Origin: Candidatus Shapirobacteria bacterium | GTDB lineage: Bacteria; Patescibacteriota; Microgenomatia; UBA12405 | Length of the DNA: 34,693 nucleotides | Reading direction: 5' to 3' | NCBI GenBank assembly: GCA_018062705.1 | Contig: JAGORQ010000011.1 | Location: forward strand, 1 to 34,693 | In this document: positions 5,823 to 13,547 of the stretch, piece after piece | How the letters are laid out: each line of letters begins with the position of its first letter | Numbering within the stretch: the first letter of the stretch is position 1 | Position numbers and translations under genes: made by a program | The notes under the pieces: generated by a model | Told to the model about the DNA's origin: nothing | Databases searched by the model: none | What the model saw: the letters and a program-made list of their open reading frames with translations, nothing else

Positions 5823-7241
5823 ATGTTTGGAATAAACCTAAAACAATACAAGCAGTTTTTGACGAAAAATGAGCGGAATGGGGTGTATTTGAGAAAAAAT
5901 AGTGCGGAGGGGAGAGCGGTGGCGGATAGTAAGTATCGGACAAAAAAAATGCTCTACACGGCAGGAGTAGGGGTACCGAAATTGATTGCCAGGTTTAGAA
6001 CTGCTGAAGAATTGGAGAAATTTAAATGGGAGAAACTGGAGGGAAATTTTGTGGTCAAGCCGGTGTCGGGATATGGAGGAGATGGGATACTGATTGTAAG
6101 AAAAAAATCTCAAATTCCAAAATCCAATTTCCAAACAAGTTCCAAATTGCAAATTACAAATTTTCAATTAATGAATGGGAAGATGATTGCACTGGAAGAG
6201 ATCAAAGGTCATTGTCGGGAGATATTGGCCGGAAAGTATAGTATGCATGGAACACCAGATGCGGTGATTGTGGAAGAAAGGATAAAGATTCACCCAATGT
6301 TTTTGGCACTGACAAAATCGGGGACGCCTGATGTGAGGGTGATTGTATACAATAAAATTCCGGTGATGGCAATGTTGCGGATTCCGACGGAAAAAAGTGG
6401 TGGTAAGGCAAATTTACAACAAGGGGCTTTCGGTTTGGGGGTGGATTTGGCGACGGGAATTACTACTTTTGGAATTGAAGGTAAAGGTGATGAGATTAAG
6501 AAAATTTTTGACCGGGGTAAGAAAAAAATGATTAAAGTGAATGGAATTAGAATCCCGTTGTGGCGAGAAATTTTGGAAACGGCAGTAAATAGCCAAAAGG
6601 CAATTTCTGGATTGGGATTTGTGGGGGTGGATGTAGTGTTGGATAAAGATAAAGGACCAGTGGTGCTGGAAGTTAACGCCAGACCAGGGTTGTCGATACA
6701 GATTTGTAATAAAGCTGGATTGAAAGCACGAATGGAAAAGGTGGAAGATATTGAAGTAAAAAGTGTTAACCATGCGGTGTCGGCGGCTAAATATTTGTTT
6801 GGTGAAGGGTTTTTCGAGAAGGTGGAGCAAAAGGATAAAATAAAAACAGTCCAACCGTTGGAAATTATTAAGGTAAAAATCCCTAAAGGTTTTAGACCGG
6901 AGATGCAGAAGAGTCCGATTTTACGATTAGGAAAGCATCGGGTGGTGGAGGTGAGAGCCAAGATTGATACCGGCGCATTTAGAAGCTCAATGGATAGAAA
7001 TTTGGCTGAAAAATTGGGACTATTGTCTGACTCGAGGGTACTGTATTATCGACATTACAAGTCTTCTTTGGGGAAACATAAAGATAGACCAGTAATCGGA
7101 GTCACTTTTTGGCTTAACGGCAAGAAAGTGATAACGGCGGTAAACGTGGCTGATAGGCAAAAACTCCGAACTAAATTTTTGCTGGGACGTAAAGATTTGG
7201 AGGGGTTTTTAATATCGGCAAAAAAAGAAAACATTAAATAA
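5823..7241 (+). CDS. ATP-grasp ligase fused to a retropepsin-like domain
   Basis: A 472-residue protein. Residues 1-310 are an ATP-grasp ligase of the alpha-L-glutamate-ligase-related group: an N-terminal NERNGVYLRKN segment, VVKPVSGYGGDG (nucleotide binding), DVRVIVYN, and VLEVNARPG near the metal site. Residues about 345-470 resemble the retropepsin-like partner proteins (annotated ATP-dependent zinc proteases or RimB-like), with the signature AKIDTGAFRSS and Asp-Thr-Gly at 382-384. These two activities are usually on separate genes; here they are one chain. The natural inference is ATP-driven addition and trimming of amino acids on a polypeptide or cell-surface substrate. Residues 95-117 are a 7-base-repeat insertion directly after the glycine-rich loop. 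Confidence 0.8.
   Translation: MFGINLKQYKQFLTKNERNGVYLRKNSAEGRAVADSKYRTKKMLYTAGVGVPKLIARFRTAEELEKFKWEKLEGNFVVKPVSGYGGDGILIVRKKSQIPKSNFQTSSKLQITNFQLMNGKMIALEEIKGHCREILAGKYSMHGTPDAVIVEERIKIHPMFLALTKSGTPDVRVIVYNKIPVMAMLRIPTEKSGGKANLQQGAFGLGVDLATGITTFGIEGKGDEIKKIFDRGKKKMIKVNGIRIPLWREILETAVNSQKAISGLGFVGVDVVLDKDKGPVVLEVNARPGLSIQICNKAGLKARMEKVEDIEVKSVNHAVSAAKYLFGEGFFEKVEQKDKIKTVQPLEIIKVKIPKGFRPEMQKSPILRLGKHRVVEVRAKIDTGAFRSSMDRNLAEKLGLLSDSRVLYYRHYKSSLGKHKDRPVIGVTFWLNGKKVITAVNVADRQKLRTKFLLGRKDLEGFLISAKKENIK
6106..6172 (+). repeat. Long 7-base-period repeat inserted in an ATP-grasp domain
   Basis: Units of the AAATTCC, AAAATCC, AATTTCC, AAATTGC, AAATTAC type. It adds about 22 residues rich in Ser, Gln, Asn and Lys at a loop of the ligase at 5823-7241. 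It shares a CCAAACAAGTTCCAAA core with 7243-7283. Confidence 0.85.
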
Positions 7242-7242
7242 C

Positions 7243-7283
7243 AATTTCCAAATTTACAAATTCCAAACAAGTTCCAAAAAACA
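7243..7283 (+). repeat. 7-base-period repeat abutting a start codon
   Basis: CAAATTCC-type units filling the gap between two ligase genes and running up to the ATG at 7285. The first codons (MTNQKQTS) look like repeat-derived sequence. Confidence 0.75.
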
Positions 7284-7284
7284 A

Positions 7285-8316
7285 ATGACAAATCAAAAAC
7301 AAACCAGCATTGCAGTGTTTTTTGGAGGGAAGATTAGTCAACATTTGGTGTTGATTCGGAAGGCGGCGAAGAAATTGGGAGTAAGACTAGACTTAATTTC
7401 TTACAACAGGGTTTGTTTTGATACGGAAGAAAATAGTGTAAAAATTAGGGGAAATTTGGGTAAGTTTGGTGATGGAGGGGAATGGATAAATATAAATGAC
7501 TATGATGTGTTGTTTTTTAGAACGACAGGAAAACATTGGGAGGAGGTGGACTTGATAGCCAATGAATTAAATCCCTCCGCCACGGCTTCGCCGAAGGCAC
7601 CTCCCTTTGACAAGGGAGGTAAGGCACTTTCTAAGAAGCCGGTGATTGTGGATCCGATAATTTTGAGTGGGAAGCCGAGTATGGCGTGCAAGGCGTACCA
7701 AATGTTGGCGTTGAATAAAGCAGGAATTGAGGTGCCCAAGACGGTGTATGGGAGCTTGTGGTTTTTGTATGAGACGATGAATAATTTGGGCTCGAGCAAG
7801 TCGAGCCCCTACTTTACATTTCCAATAATTATAAAAGGGTCCGGAGGGGATAGGGGGACGAGAGTGTTCAAGGCGGATAATTTGGTGGAGCTCGAGGAGT
7901 TGGTGAGGAAATTGAGAAAGTCAGAGACGGAAGAGGGAAAAAGATATATGTTGCAAGAGTTTATTCCTAATGATGGGGATTATCGGGTACTAGTGCTGGG
8001 TGATAAATGCTTGGGGGTGATGAAGAGAAGTTCTCAAAGTGAAAGTGAATTTAGAAATAACTATAGCGCCGGAGGAAGTGTGGAAGTGGCTGACTTGCCG
8101 GAAAATATAAAACAATTGGCGATAAAGGCGGCCAAGGTTTGTGGGCTAGCGATAGCTGGGGTGGACGTGGCGTTTAGGGATAATGATCAAACAAAGCCAG
8201 TGATATGGGAAGTGAATAAAGGGCCACAATTTAAAGGTTTTATGCAAGCAACCGGAATTGATGTGCCATCAGAAATAGTTAAATTTTTAGTAAAATTATG
8301 CGATAATTCTCAATAA
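7285..8316 (+). CDS. RimK-like ATP-grasp ligase
   Basis: A 343-residue protein with the RimK-type layout: an N-terminal alpha/beta domain (SIAVFFGGKIS), PIIIKGSGGDRGTRVF in the ATP-binding lid, MLQEFIPNDGDYRVLVLG, and a C-terminal catalytic/metal segment IWEVNKGPQFKGFMQATG. This family joins an amino acid or peptide carboxylate to an amine using ATP. The closest match in the window is the ATP-grasp at 9269-10243, which shares EFRxNYSxGG and QFKGF, so the two are paralogues. Two GC-rich palindromes are inserted in frame: 7570-7620 (near residues 96-112) and 7788-7808 (near 168-175). No Shine-Dalgarno is seen. Confidence 0.85.
   Translation: MTNQKQTSIAVFFGGKISQHLVLIRKAAKKLGVRLDLISYNRVCFDTEENSVKIRGNLGKFGDGGEWININDYDVLFFRTTGKHWEEVDLIANELNPSATASPKAPPFDKGGKALSKKPVIVDPIILSGKPSMACKAYQMLALNKAGIEVPKTVYGSLWFLYETMNNLGSSKSSPYFTFPIIIKGSGGDRGTRVFKADNLVELEELVRKLRKSETEEGKRYMLQEFIPNDGDYRVLVLGDKCLGVMKRSSQSESEFRNNYSAGGSVEVADLPENIKQLAIKAAKVCGLAIAGVDVAFRDNDQTKPVIWEVNKGPQFKGFMQATGIDVPSEIVKFLVKLCDNSQ
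7570..7620 (+). repeat. GC-rich palindromic element inside a gene
   Basis: A CCTCCCTT/AAGGGAGG hairpin (7600-7619) preceded by CGGC-TTC-GCCG (7583-7593). It reads through in frame as about 17 residues (APPFDKGG type), a pattern seen in dispersed palindromes of other bacterial genomes. Confidence 0.8.
7788..7808 (+). repeat. Palindromic element inside a gene
   Basis: GGGCTCGA, a 5-base loop, then TCGAGCCC, followed by CTACTTTAC; in frame within the RimK-like gene. Its layout (stem then ...CTACTTT) resembles 24533-24552 in radA. Confidence 0.75.
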
Positions 8317-8367
8317 TTTTTTTCTCGCCAGTCAATGCGTTACCGCGTTGAAAGCTTCGAAAAAAAT
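8316..8367 (+). ncRNA. Conserved intergenic hairpin element, copy 2
   Basis: A 9-bp outer stem ATTTTTTTC/GAAAAAAAT, an internal loop TCGCCAG facing AAGCTTC, and an 8-bp inner stem (8332-8339 with 8344-8351) with a 4-base loop. Against copy 1 (5733-5787) the inner stem shows two compensatory pair swaps (C-G to T-A and T-A to C-G), and both strands of the outer stem gain one pair. It lies 65 bases before the phosphatase gene. AT-rich inverted sequence follows to 8430. Confidence 0.65.
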
Positions 8368-8432
8368 ATTTTCGAATTATTTCAAAATATTAACTTCGAT
8401 TATTAATATTTTATTAATAATATATATAGTAT

Positions 8433-9200
8433 ATGAACTTTCAAATTGATGATATTGTGGAGGCGGCAAGGGCAGGGGGTGAGGTGGTGCGTAAGTATTT
8501 TGGTGAAACATTGGAAGTTTTCCAGAAATCATCGGTGGGAGATCTGAAGACAAGGGCTGATGTAGAGTCGGAAAAAATAATTTTAGAATTGTTGAAAAAA
8601 AAGTATCCAACGGTAAACTATTACTCTGAGGAAAGTGGCCGGGTGGAAAATGAATCCGAATATACATTTGTGACTGATCCATTAGATGAGACAAATAACT
8701 TTGTAATGGGAATACCCGATTTTTCTGTTAGTATTGGACTTTTAAAAAGTAATCAGCCTATTTTGGGAGTGATTTATAATCCAATATTGGATCAAGTGTT
8801 TAGAGCAGAAAAAGGTAAAGGAGCGTACTTGAATGATAAAAAGATTAATGTTAACCAAGAAAATAATATTCAGATGGCAACAGTTGGATTTGTAAGTGGA
8901 TACAACACTGGCAAAGAATATGCGGAAAACATAAAAGGACGGCTTAAAGAGATGGATATTAAGCGACTGATTGATCATTGGGCACCAGCATATGATTTTT
9001 GTTTGTTGGCATGGGGAAAAATAGAAGGAATGGTCGTCGTAGATGATGACTTGGAAGATTTTGTGGCGGGTAAAGTTATTTTGGCGGAATCCGGAGCGAA
9101 AATAACTGATTTAAAGGGTGAAATTGGACTGGATAGTAGCTGTAACTTTATAGTTTCAAACGGATCGGAAATACACGAAAAATTACTAACAGTTATATAA
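8433..9200 (+). CDS. Inositol-monophosphatase-family sugar/nucleotide phosphatase
   Basis: A 255-residue protein, the usual length for the family. The metal ligands are present: YYSEESG (near 68-74), DPLDETNNF (near 83-91, the D-P-x-D-x-T-x-N-F motif with Glu in the usual Gly position), and DLEDFVAGKVILAESGAKI (near 205-223). Members hydrolyse phosphate from inositol phosphate, 3'-phosphoadenosine phosphate, fructose bisphosphate or related compounds with magnesium; the substrate cannot be told from sequence. It sits between two RimK-like ligases, so it may prepare or release a phosphorylated intermediate in the same pathway. It is preceded by the second hairpin element and an AT-rich stretch. 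Confidence 0.85.
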   Translation: MNFQIDDIVEAARAGGEVVRKYFGETLEVFQKSSVGDLKTRADVESEKIILELLKKKYPTVNYYSEESGRVENESEYTFVTDPLDETNNFVMGIPDFSVSIGLLKSNQPILGVIYNPILDQVFRAEKGKGAYLNDKKINVNQENNIQMATVGFVSGYNTGKEYAENIKGRLKEMDIKRLIDHWAPAYDFCLLAWGKIEGMVVVDDDLEDFVAGKVILAESGAKITDLKGEIGLDSSCNFIVSNGSEIHEKLLTVI

Positions 9201-9268
9201 TAAAAAAAAGTTGGAATTAACCAGTGAATTTATGTTTAATAAATGGTATAAACGGCTATAAATTAAAT

Positions 9269-10243
9269 ATGCACATGAATAAAAAAATAATTGCGTTTAC
9301 AATGTCTCTCAAACAAAGCCAATTTGAGGTTGACAGATTGGTGACGGAGGCAAAAAAACTGGGAGTGCCAGTGCTCAAGGCACTATACCGAGAGATGACT
9401 TTTGATTTGAACAATCAAAATCCAAAAGTGTATGTTCAAGGAGAAGAAGTTACCGCAGAAAACACCCTAGGAATGTGGTTTAGAGTGGCCGGAACAGTAT
9501 CGGGAAAATATACGGAGGGGAGAAATTTGGCAATTAGATTGCTACAACCCAAAGGGGTGCTTTGTGCCAACCATGATGGATATTTAAACTGGGCAAGAAT
9601 GGGGAAAATTGCTCAACATGGGGTATTTATTGAAAAGGAAATTCCGGTGGTACCAACTAGGATCTTTTATACAAAAGATCAAATTACGAATTACGAATTA
9701 CTAATGACTAATTTTTTTGGATGGGAATATCCAACTATTGCAAAACATGAGAAGGGATATCAAGGAAAAAGTGTGAAGAAGTTTGATAATGGTGAACAAG
9801 TAATAAAATTTGTAAAGAAAATCCATGAAAAAAATGTGGGAATGTTTTTGTGGCAAAAATATTTACCGACCAAGTGGGACTTGAGAGTGATAGTGCTCGG
9901 AGGAGAGGCGATTGGAGCAATGAAGAGAATGGCGGTAGGTAAGGAGTTTAGAAGTAATTATAGTTTGGGTGGGGCGGTGGATGTGTGGAATTTATCGGAG
10001 GCAGATAGAATGTTGGCAGAAAAAGTGGCGAAGGTTTGCGGTTTGGATTACTGTGGGGTTGATATTATGAAGGATGAGCAAGGGAATTCGTATATTTTGG
10101 AAGTAAACCGCCAGTGTCAATTTAAGGGGTTTGAGGAATCTACAGGAATAAATGTAGCCAAGGCGGTAGTGGAGATGTTCCTGAATAAAAATTCCTTGCC
10201 TGCCGGCAGGCAGGCAAAATCTAAACTCCAAACTCTAAAATAA
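9269..10243 (+). CDS. RimK-like ATP-grasp ligase, second copy
   Basis: A 324-residue protein paralogous to that at 7285-8316: shared features are LWQKYLPTKWDLRVIVLGG, EFRSNYSLGG, YCGVDIM and ILEVNRQCQFKGFEESTG. The start at 9269 is preferred over a GTG at 9224 because TATAAA (9257-9262) ends 6 bases before it (leaderless). Residues near 138-150 carry a 7-base-repeat insertion (9681-9717), and the C-terminus ends in an SLPAGRQAKSKLQTLK tail made of a palindrome plus another 7-base repeat (10198-10241), so the last 16 residues are probably not part of the fold. Inferred role: amino-acid or peptide ligation together with the other ligases. Confidence 0.82.
   Translation: MHMNKKIIAFTMSLKQSQFEVDRLVTEAKKLGVPVLKALYREMTFDLNNQNPKVYVQGEEVTAENTLGMWFRVAGTVSGKYTEGRNLAIRLLQPKGVLCANHDGYLNWARMGKIAQHGVFIEKEIPVVPTRIFYTKDQITNYELLMTNFFGWEYPTIAKHEKGYQGKSVKKFDNGEQVIKFVKKIHEKNVGMFLWQKYLPTKWDLRVIVLGGEAIGAMKRMAVGKEFRSNYSLGGAVDVWNLSEADRMLAEKVAKVCGLDYCGVDIMKDEQGNSYILEVNRQCQFKGFEESTGINVAKAVVEMFLNKNSLPAGRQAKSKLQTLK
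9681..9717 (+). repeat. 7-base-period repeat inside a ligase gene
   Basis: Units ATTACGA, ATTACGA, ATTACTA, ATGACTA. It encodes QITNYELLMTNFF in the second RimK-like ligase. Confidence 0.8.
10198..10241 (+). repeat. LPAGRQA palindrome plus 7-base repeat at a gene 3' end
   Basis: A perfect 14-base palindrome GCCTGCC/GGCAGGC (10198-10211) followed by CAGGCAA and then AAAATCT, AAACTCC, AAACTCT units that contain the end of the coding sequence. Confidence 0.8.
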
Positions 10244-10269
10244 TTGAGTCTTGTTGTATTATTAATAGA

Positions 10270-12060
10270 ATGAGACGGTTGTTTAGATTTTTGGGAATAC
10301 TAATTTTAGTGACGGCATTAGTTGGGGCGGTGGTGTTGGTAAAGCAAAATCAAGAGACAAGGAATAAGGCGACGGCGAATGCAACTAGTTTATCAATTTT
10401 GCCGGCGACTGTAACAGTGGGGACAAATCAACAATTCACAGTACATACTTGGGTGAATACTGGGTCGGCGACTGATAAGTTGTCGGGGGTGGAGTTTGCG
10501 GTAGTTTATGATCCGACTAAGTTGGACTTTGTTAGTTTCTCGGCACTGAATGGGTATACGCTACTAAATGATCCGGCAACAATGGATAACAAAAATGGAA
10601 ATGTAACTGTAAAACTGGTGGCGATGGGGGCAGAGATGGGAGGGGCGGTTGATTTGGGGACTATGGTATTTTTGACAAAAAACAATGGGAGTGGTTCTTT
10701 GTTGATTCAAAATGGAAAACTGGCGATTTCGGGAGCGACTGCTTTGTGGACAGTGGCCTCAAATAATCCGAGTAACTATTCGATGGCGACAGCTGGAGCA
10801 ACGGCGACACGAACATTGACGGTAACAGCCACACCGACAGCTTCGCCTACCATGGCGGGCAGGCAGGCAAATTGTATGACGGTGGTACAAGTGGCAAGTG
10901 ACAGTAGATGTTTGTATATAAATAGTGGAAAAATTTACGAGAAAGGGACTAAATCAAATCCTCACCAAGGCAAACAGTGTGGAACTGATGTAAGTAGCTC
11001 CATGCCCCACTCAAACAGCATGATTAGTCCTTACTTTTTGATGAATGTTTGCTCAAATGTGGTGCCGACTGCCACACGGACGCCTACGCCGACAGTTACT
11101 CGAACCGCAACTGTAACGACAACAAGAATACCAACAGCTACGAGAACACCAACTGCAACAATTACGCGAACTGTAACGGCCACAGCCACAAGAATACCAA
11201 CAGTGACAGCCACACCGACAGCTCCACAGTCAGGCGGGCAGGCAAATTGTATGACAGTGGCACAAGTGGCAAGCGACAGTAGGTGTTTATATATAAATAG
11301 TGGAAAGATTTATGAAAAAGACACAAGGTCAAATCCTCACCAAGGGAATACTTGCGGAACAGACATCTCTAGTTCCATGCCCCACTCGAACAGTATGATT
11401 AGTCCTTACTTTTTGATGAATGTTTGCTCAAATGTGGTGCCGACTGCCACGAGAGTGCCCACACCGACAGTTCCGGGGCAGGCGACACCGACTATGGCGA
11501 TTGCTGGTAGTTTTGGAACAGTTAAATTCAGAATTAGTTTTAATGGTGTGTTGTCTGGGGCGATGTGTGCTAGAAACTGGCCAGTTGAGGTGACGGTTCT
11601 GGATGAAGGGCAGACCAAATTGTATAAAAATATTGTGTTAACTGAGGTGGGTAATGGGACTGGTAGGGCGATATATCAAGGTCAGGTGGCAGTGGTTGGG
11701 GTAGTTAATCCGACAAGTTTGGCACTATTTATAAAGGGACCTAAACAAATCCAGACAAAGTATGGAGTTGATAATCAAGTAGATTTTTATAACTTGCCGG
11801 GAGGGAAGATCTCGATATTGAGCGATAAGGTTTATGATTTTTCGGGATACCCCTTGAATGCGGGAGATGTGGTGGGAAGTGATGTTAACCAGGACGGAAC
11901 AGTGGATGGAAGAGACTTCTCTTATATTAAGACTGAAGTGGCCAAGAGGACCGAGGGAAATAATATGCTGGCGGACATGAATGGTAACTGCAAGCTAGAG
12001 TCGCAGGATTTGGCACTGATGATGTTGACGCTAAAGGATAGACAGGGGCAATTGTACTGA
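10270..12060 (+). CDS. Surface protein with cohesin-like and dockerin-like domains
   Basis: A 596-residue protein. N-terminal membrane helix (about 7-26) followed by LVKQNQETRNKA; a cohesin-like beta domain (about 40-175, GVEFAVVYDPTKLDFVS); two Cys-rich repeats of about 65 residues (201-265 and 325-390) that are nearly identical and are separated by a Thr/Pro/Arg linker; a beta domain shared with the next gene (about 415-520); and a dockerin-like C-terminus (about 530-592) with calcium-binding loops SDVNQDGTVDGRD and ADMNGNCKLESQD. Cohesin-dockerin pairs assemble surface complexes, so this may both bind and be bound. TATTAT (10257-10262) ends 7 bases before the ATG. The repeat borders carry GGCAGGCAGGCAAA palindrome fragments. 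Confidence 0.82.
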   Translation: MRRLFRFLGILILVTALVGAVVLVKQNQETRNKATANATSLSILPATVTVGTNQQFTVHTWVNTGSATDKLSGVEFAVVYDPTKLDFVSFSALNGYTLLNDPATMDNKNGNVTVKLVAMGAEMGGAVDLGTMVFLTKNNGSGSLLIQNGKLAISGATALWTVASNNPSNYSMATAGATATRTLTVTATPTASPTMAGRQANCMTVVQVASDSRCLYINSGKIYEKGTKSNPHQGKQCGTDVSSSMPHSNSMISPYFLMNVCSNVVPTATRTPTPTVTRTATVTTTRIPTATRTPTATITRTVTATATRIPTVTATPTAPQSGGQANCMTVAQVASDSRCLYINSGKIYEKDTRSNPHQGNTCGTDISSSMPHSNSMISPYFLMNVCSNVVPTATRVPTPTVPGQATPTMAIAGSFGTVKFRISFNGVLSGAMCARNWPVEVTVLDEGQTKLYKNIVLTEVGNGTGRAIYQGQVAVVGVVNPTSLALFIKGPKQIQTKYGVDNQVDFYNLPGGKISILSDKVYDFSGYPLNAGDVVGSDVNQDGTVDGRDFSYIKTEVAKRTEGNNMLADMNGNCKLESQDLALMMLTLKDRQGQLY

Positions 12061-12063
12061 AAA

Positions 12064-12092
12064 AAACTCTAAACTCTAAATTCTAAATTCTA
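12064..12092. repeat. Intergenic 7-base-period repeat
   Basis: Units AAACTCT, AAACTCT, AAATTCT, AAATTCT between the two cohesin-dockerin genes. Confidence 0.85.
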
Positions 12093-12122
12093 AAAAAAAC
12101 AGAATAATGTATCATTATATGA

Positions 12123-13385
12123 ATGAAGGGATTTTTGAGAATATTGGGAATGGTGGTGGTGATGGGGGCGTTGGCTGGGGCGATGGTTTTGGTAAAGAAT
12201 AATCAAAATAATCAAGGGAGAGCATCGGGAACTGGAGCAAATTCGATGTTGTTGCCATCACAAATCAATACCAAGGTGGGAGAGGAATTTGGAGTAAATG
12301 TGTGGCTCAATACCGGGGGAGAAAAAAATAGCTTTTATCGAGGGCAAATAAAATTGAAATACGACCGTAAAATGTTGAGCCGGGTAAAAACCGAAGATCG
12401 GGGCAGGTACCGACTAAAAGATAGACGTGAAAAAGACGATAGGGGGGAAGATAATGAGGTGATGGATGTGGAGCAGGTGGGTGAAACTGGGTCGGGAGCG
12501 ATAAATGTGGGTAGAGTGTTTTTTAGGGCAAAAAAGGCAGGAACGGCAGAGATTGTGCTGGAAAAAACATGGTTTGAAACTGGAAAAGAACATGCAAAAA
12601 TTGATTTGACGACAAATGAAAAAACAGTGGTGACAATTACTGGTGGAAATGGCGAGGTGGCAATAATGACACCAATAGCTCCAACAAATAATCTTAGACC
12701 AACTGAAGTTAGGGTGGTGGCGACAGGAATTCCGACTGTTTTACCAACAGCAGTGCCAACATTGGTGCCAACCACGCCAGCAGTTTCACCCACCACGGCG
12801 GGCGGACAGTTTGGCGGGCAGGCTGATGGAATTTTAAAATTCAAGGTAGCTTATGATGGGGTAGCGCCGGGGGCAAAATGTACGAGCAATTGGCTAAATA
12901 CAGTAACTGTTTTGGATGGAGGTAAAAGCTACCAATTTAAGGGAGTTAAGTTTACTGAGGTGACGGCGACGGGTAGTTTGGCGACCTATCAGGGAGAGGT
13001 GAGGTTGACTGGAGTGGCTAGTAAAAACAATTTGGCGGTTTTTATTAAGGGGCCACGACAGATTCAGGTGAAATTTGGGATGAACAATCAAACTAGTATT
13101 TATAATAAGGCAGGTGGAGAAATAGTGGTGACTACAGACGGTGCAACAACGCCGGTGTATGATTTTTCGGGATACCCAATGGGGGCGGGCGACGTGGTGG
13201 GTAAAGATTTGACTCAGGATGGATCGGTGGATGGGCGAGATTTTAACTATGTTAAGGGGGAAGTGGCGAAGCGGACTGAGGGAGATAATTTGTTGGCGGA
13301 TTTGAATGGAAATTGTAAACTAGAGTCATTTGACCTGTCGCTGCTAATGGGGTCATTAAGAGATAAACAGGAGATAATGTATTAG
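12123..13385 (+). CDS. Surface protein with cohesin-like and dockerin-like domains, paralogue
   Basis: A 420-residue protein paralogous to that at 10270-12060 but without the Cys-rich repeats. N-terminal membrane helix (about 6-25) followed by LVKNNQNNQGRA, a cohesin-like domain (about 40-170), a short Thr/Pro linker (about 190-230), the shared beta domain (FKVAYDGVAPGAKC to VFIKGPRQIQVKFG) and a dockerin-like end with loops KDLTQDGSVDGRD and ADLNGNCKLESFD. Very likely cell-surface anchored by the N-terminal helix, with Ca2+-dependent protein-protein contacts. TATCAT (12110-12115) ends 7 bases before the ATG, so the message is probably leaderless. Confidence 0.82.
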   Translation: MKGFLRILGMVVVMGALAGAMVLVKNNQNNQGRASGTGANSMLLPSQINTKVGEEFGVNVWLNTGGEKNSFYRGQIKLKYDRKMLSRVKTEDRGRYRLKDRREKDDRGEDNEVMDVEQVGETGSGAINVGRVFFRAKKAGTAEIVLEKTWFETGKEHAKIDLTTNEKTVVTITGGNGEVAIMTPIAPTNNLRPTEVRVVATGIPTVLPTAVPTLVPTTPAVSPTTAGGQFGGQADGILKFKVAYDGVAPGAKCTSNWLNTVTVLDGGKSYQFKGVKFTEVTATGSLATYQGEVRLTGVASKNNLAVFIKGPRQIQVKFGMNNQTSIYNKAGGEIVVTTDGATTPVYDFSGYPMGAGDVVGKDLTQDGSVDGRDFNYVKGEVAKRTEGDNLLADLNGNCKLESFDLSLLMGSLRDKQEIMY

Positions 13386-13439
13386 GAAAAAATCTATTCC
13401 GCCGGTTGGCGGACTAAAGTCTAAAACCTAAAGAAGATC

Positions 13440-13448
13440 TGGTATAAT
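13440..13448 (+). promoter_or_regulatory. Extended -10 promoter of tRNA-Ile
   Basis: TGGTATAAT, a perfect extended -10, with no strong -35. It lies about 95 bases before the tRNA, so the primary transcript has a 5' leader. Confidence 0.7.
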
Positions 13449-13478
13449 CGGATTAGTTTTTGGGCATTAAGGGCAATT

Positions 13479-13528
13479 TCCGCCAGAGGCGGATCAGCCT
13501 ATGGCTGAAGCTCTTAGATACTTAGAGC
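13479..13528. repeat. Three consecutive hairpins in the tRNA-Ile leader
   Basis: TCCGCC-AGA-GGCGGA (13479-13493), CAGCC-TAT-GGCTG (13495-13507) and GCTCTTA-GATAC-TTAGAGC (13510-13528). The block lies between two copies of AAGGGCAATT (13469-13478 and 13546-13555); the second copy is the start of the tRNA. Confidence 0.6.
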
Positions 13529-13547
13529 ATTAAAAATTTGGAAATAA

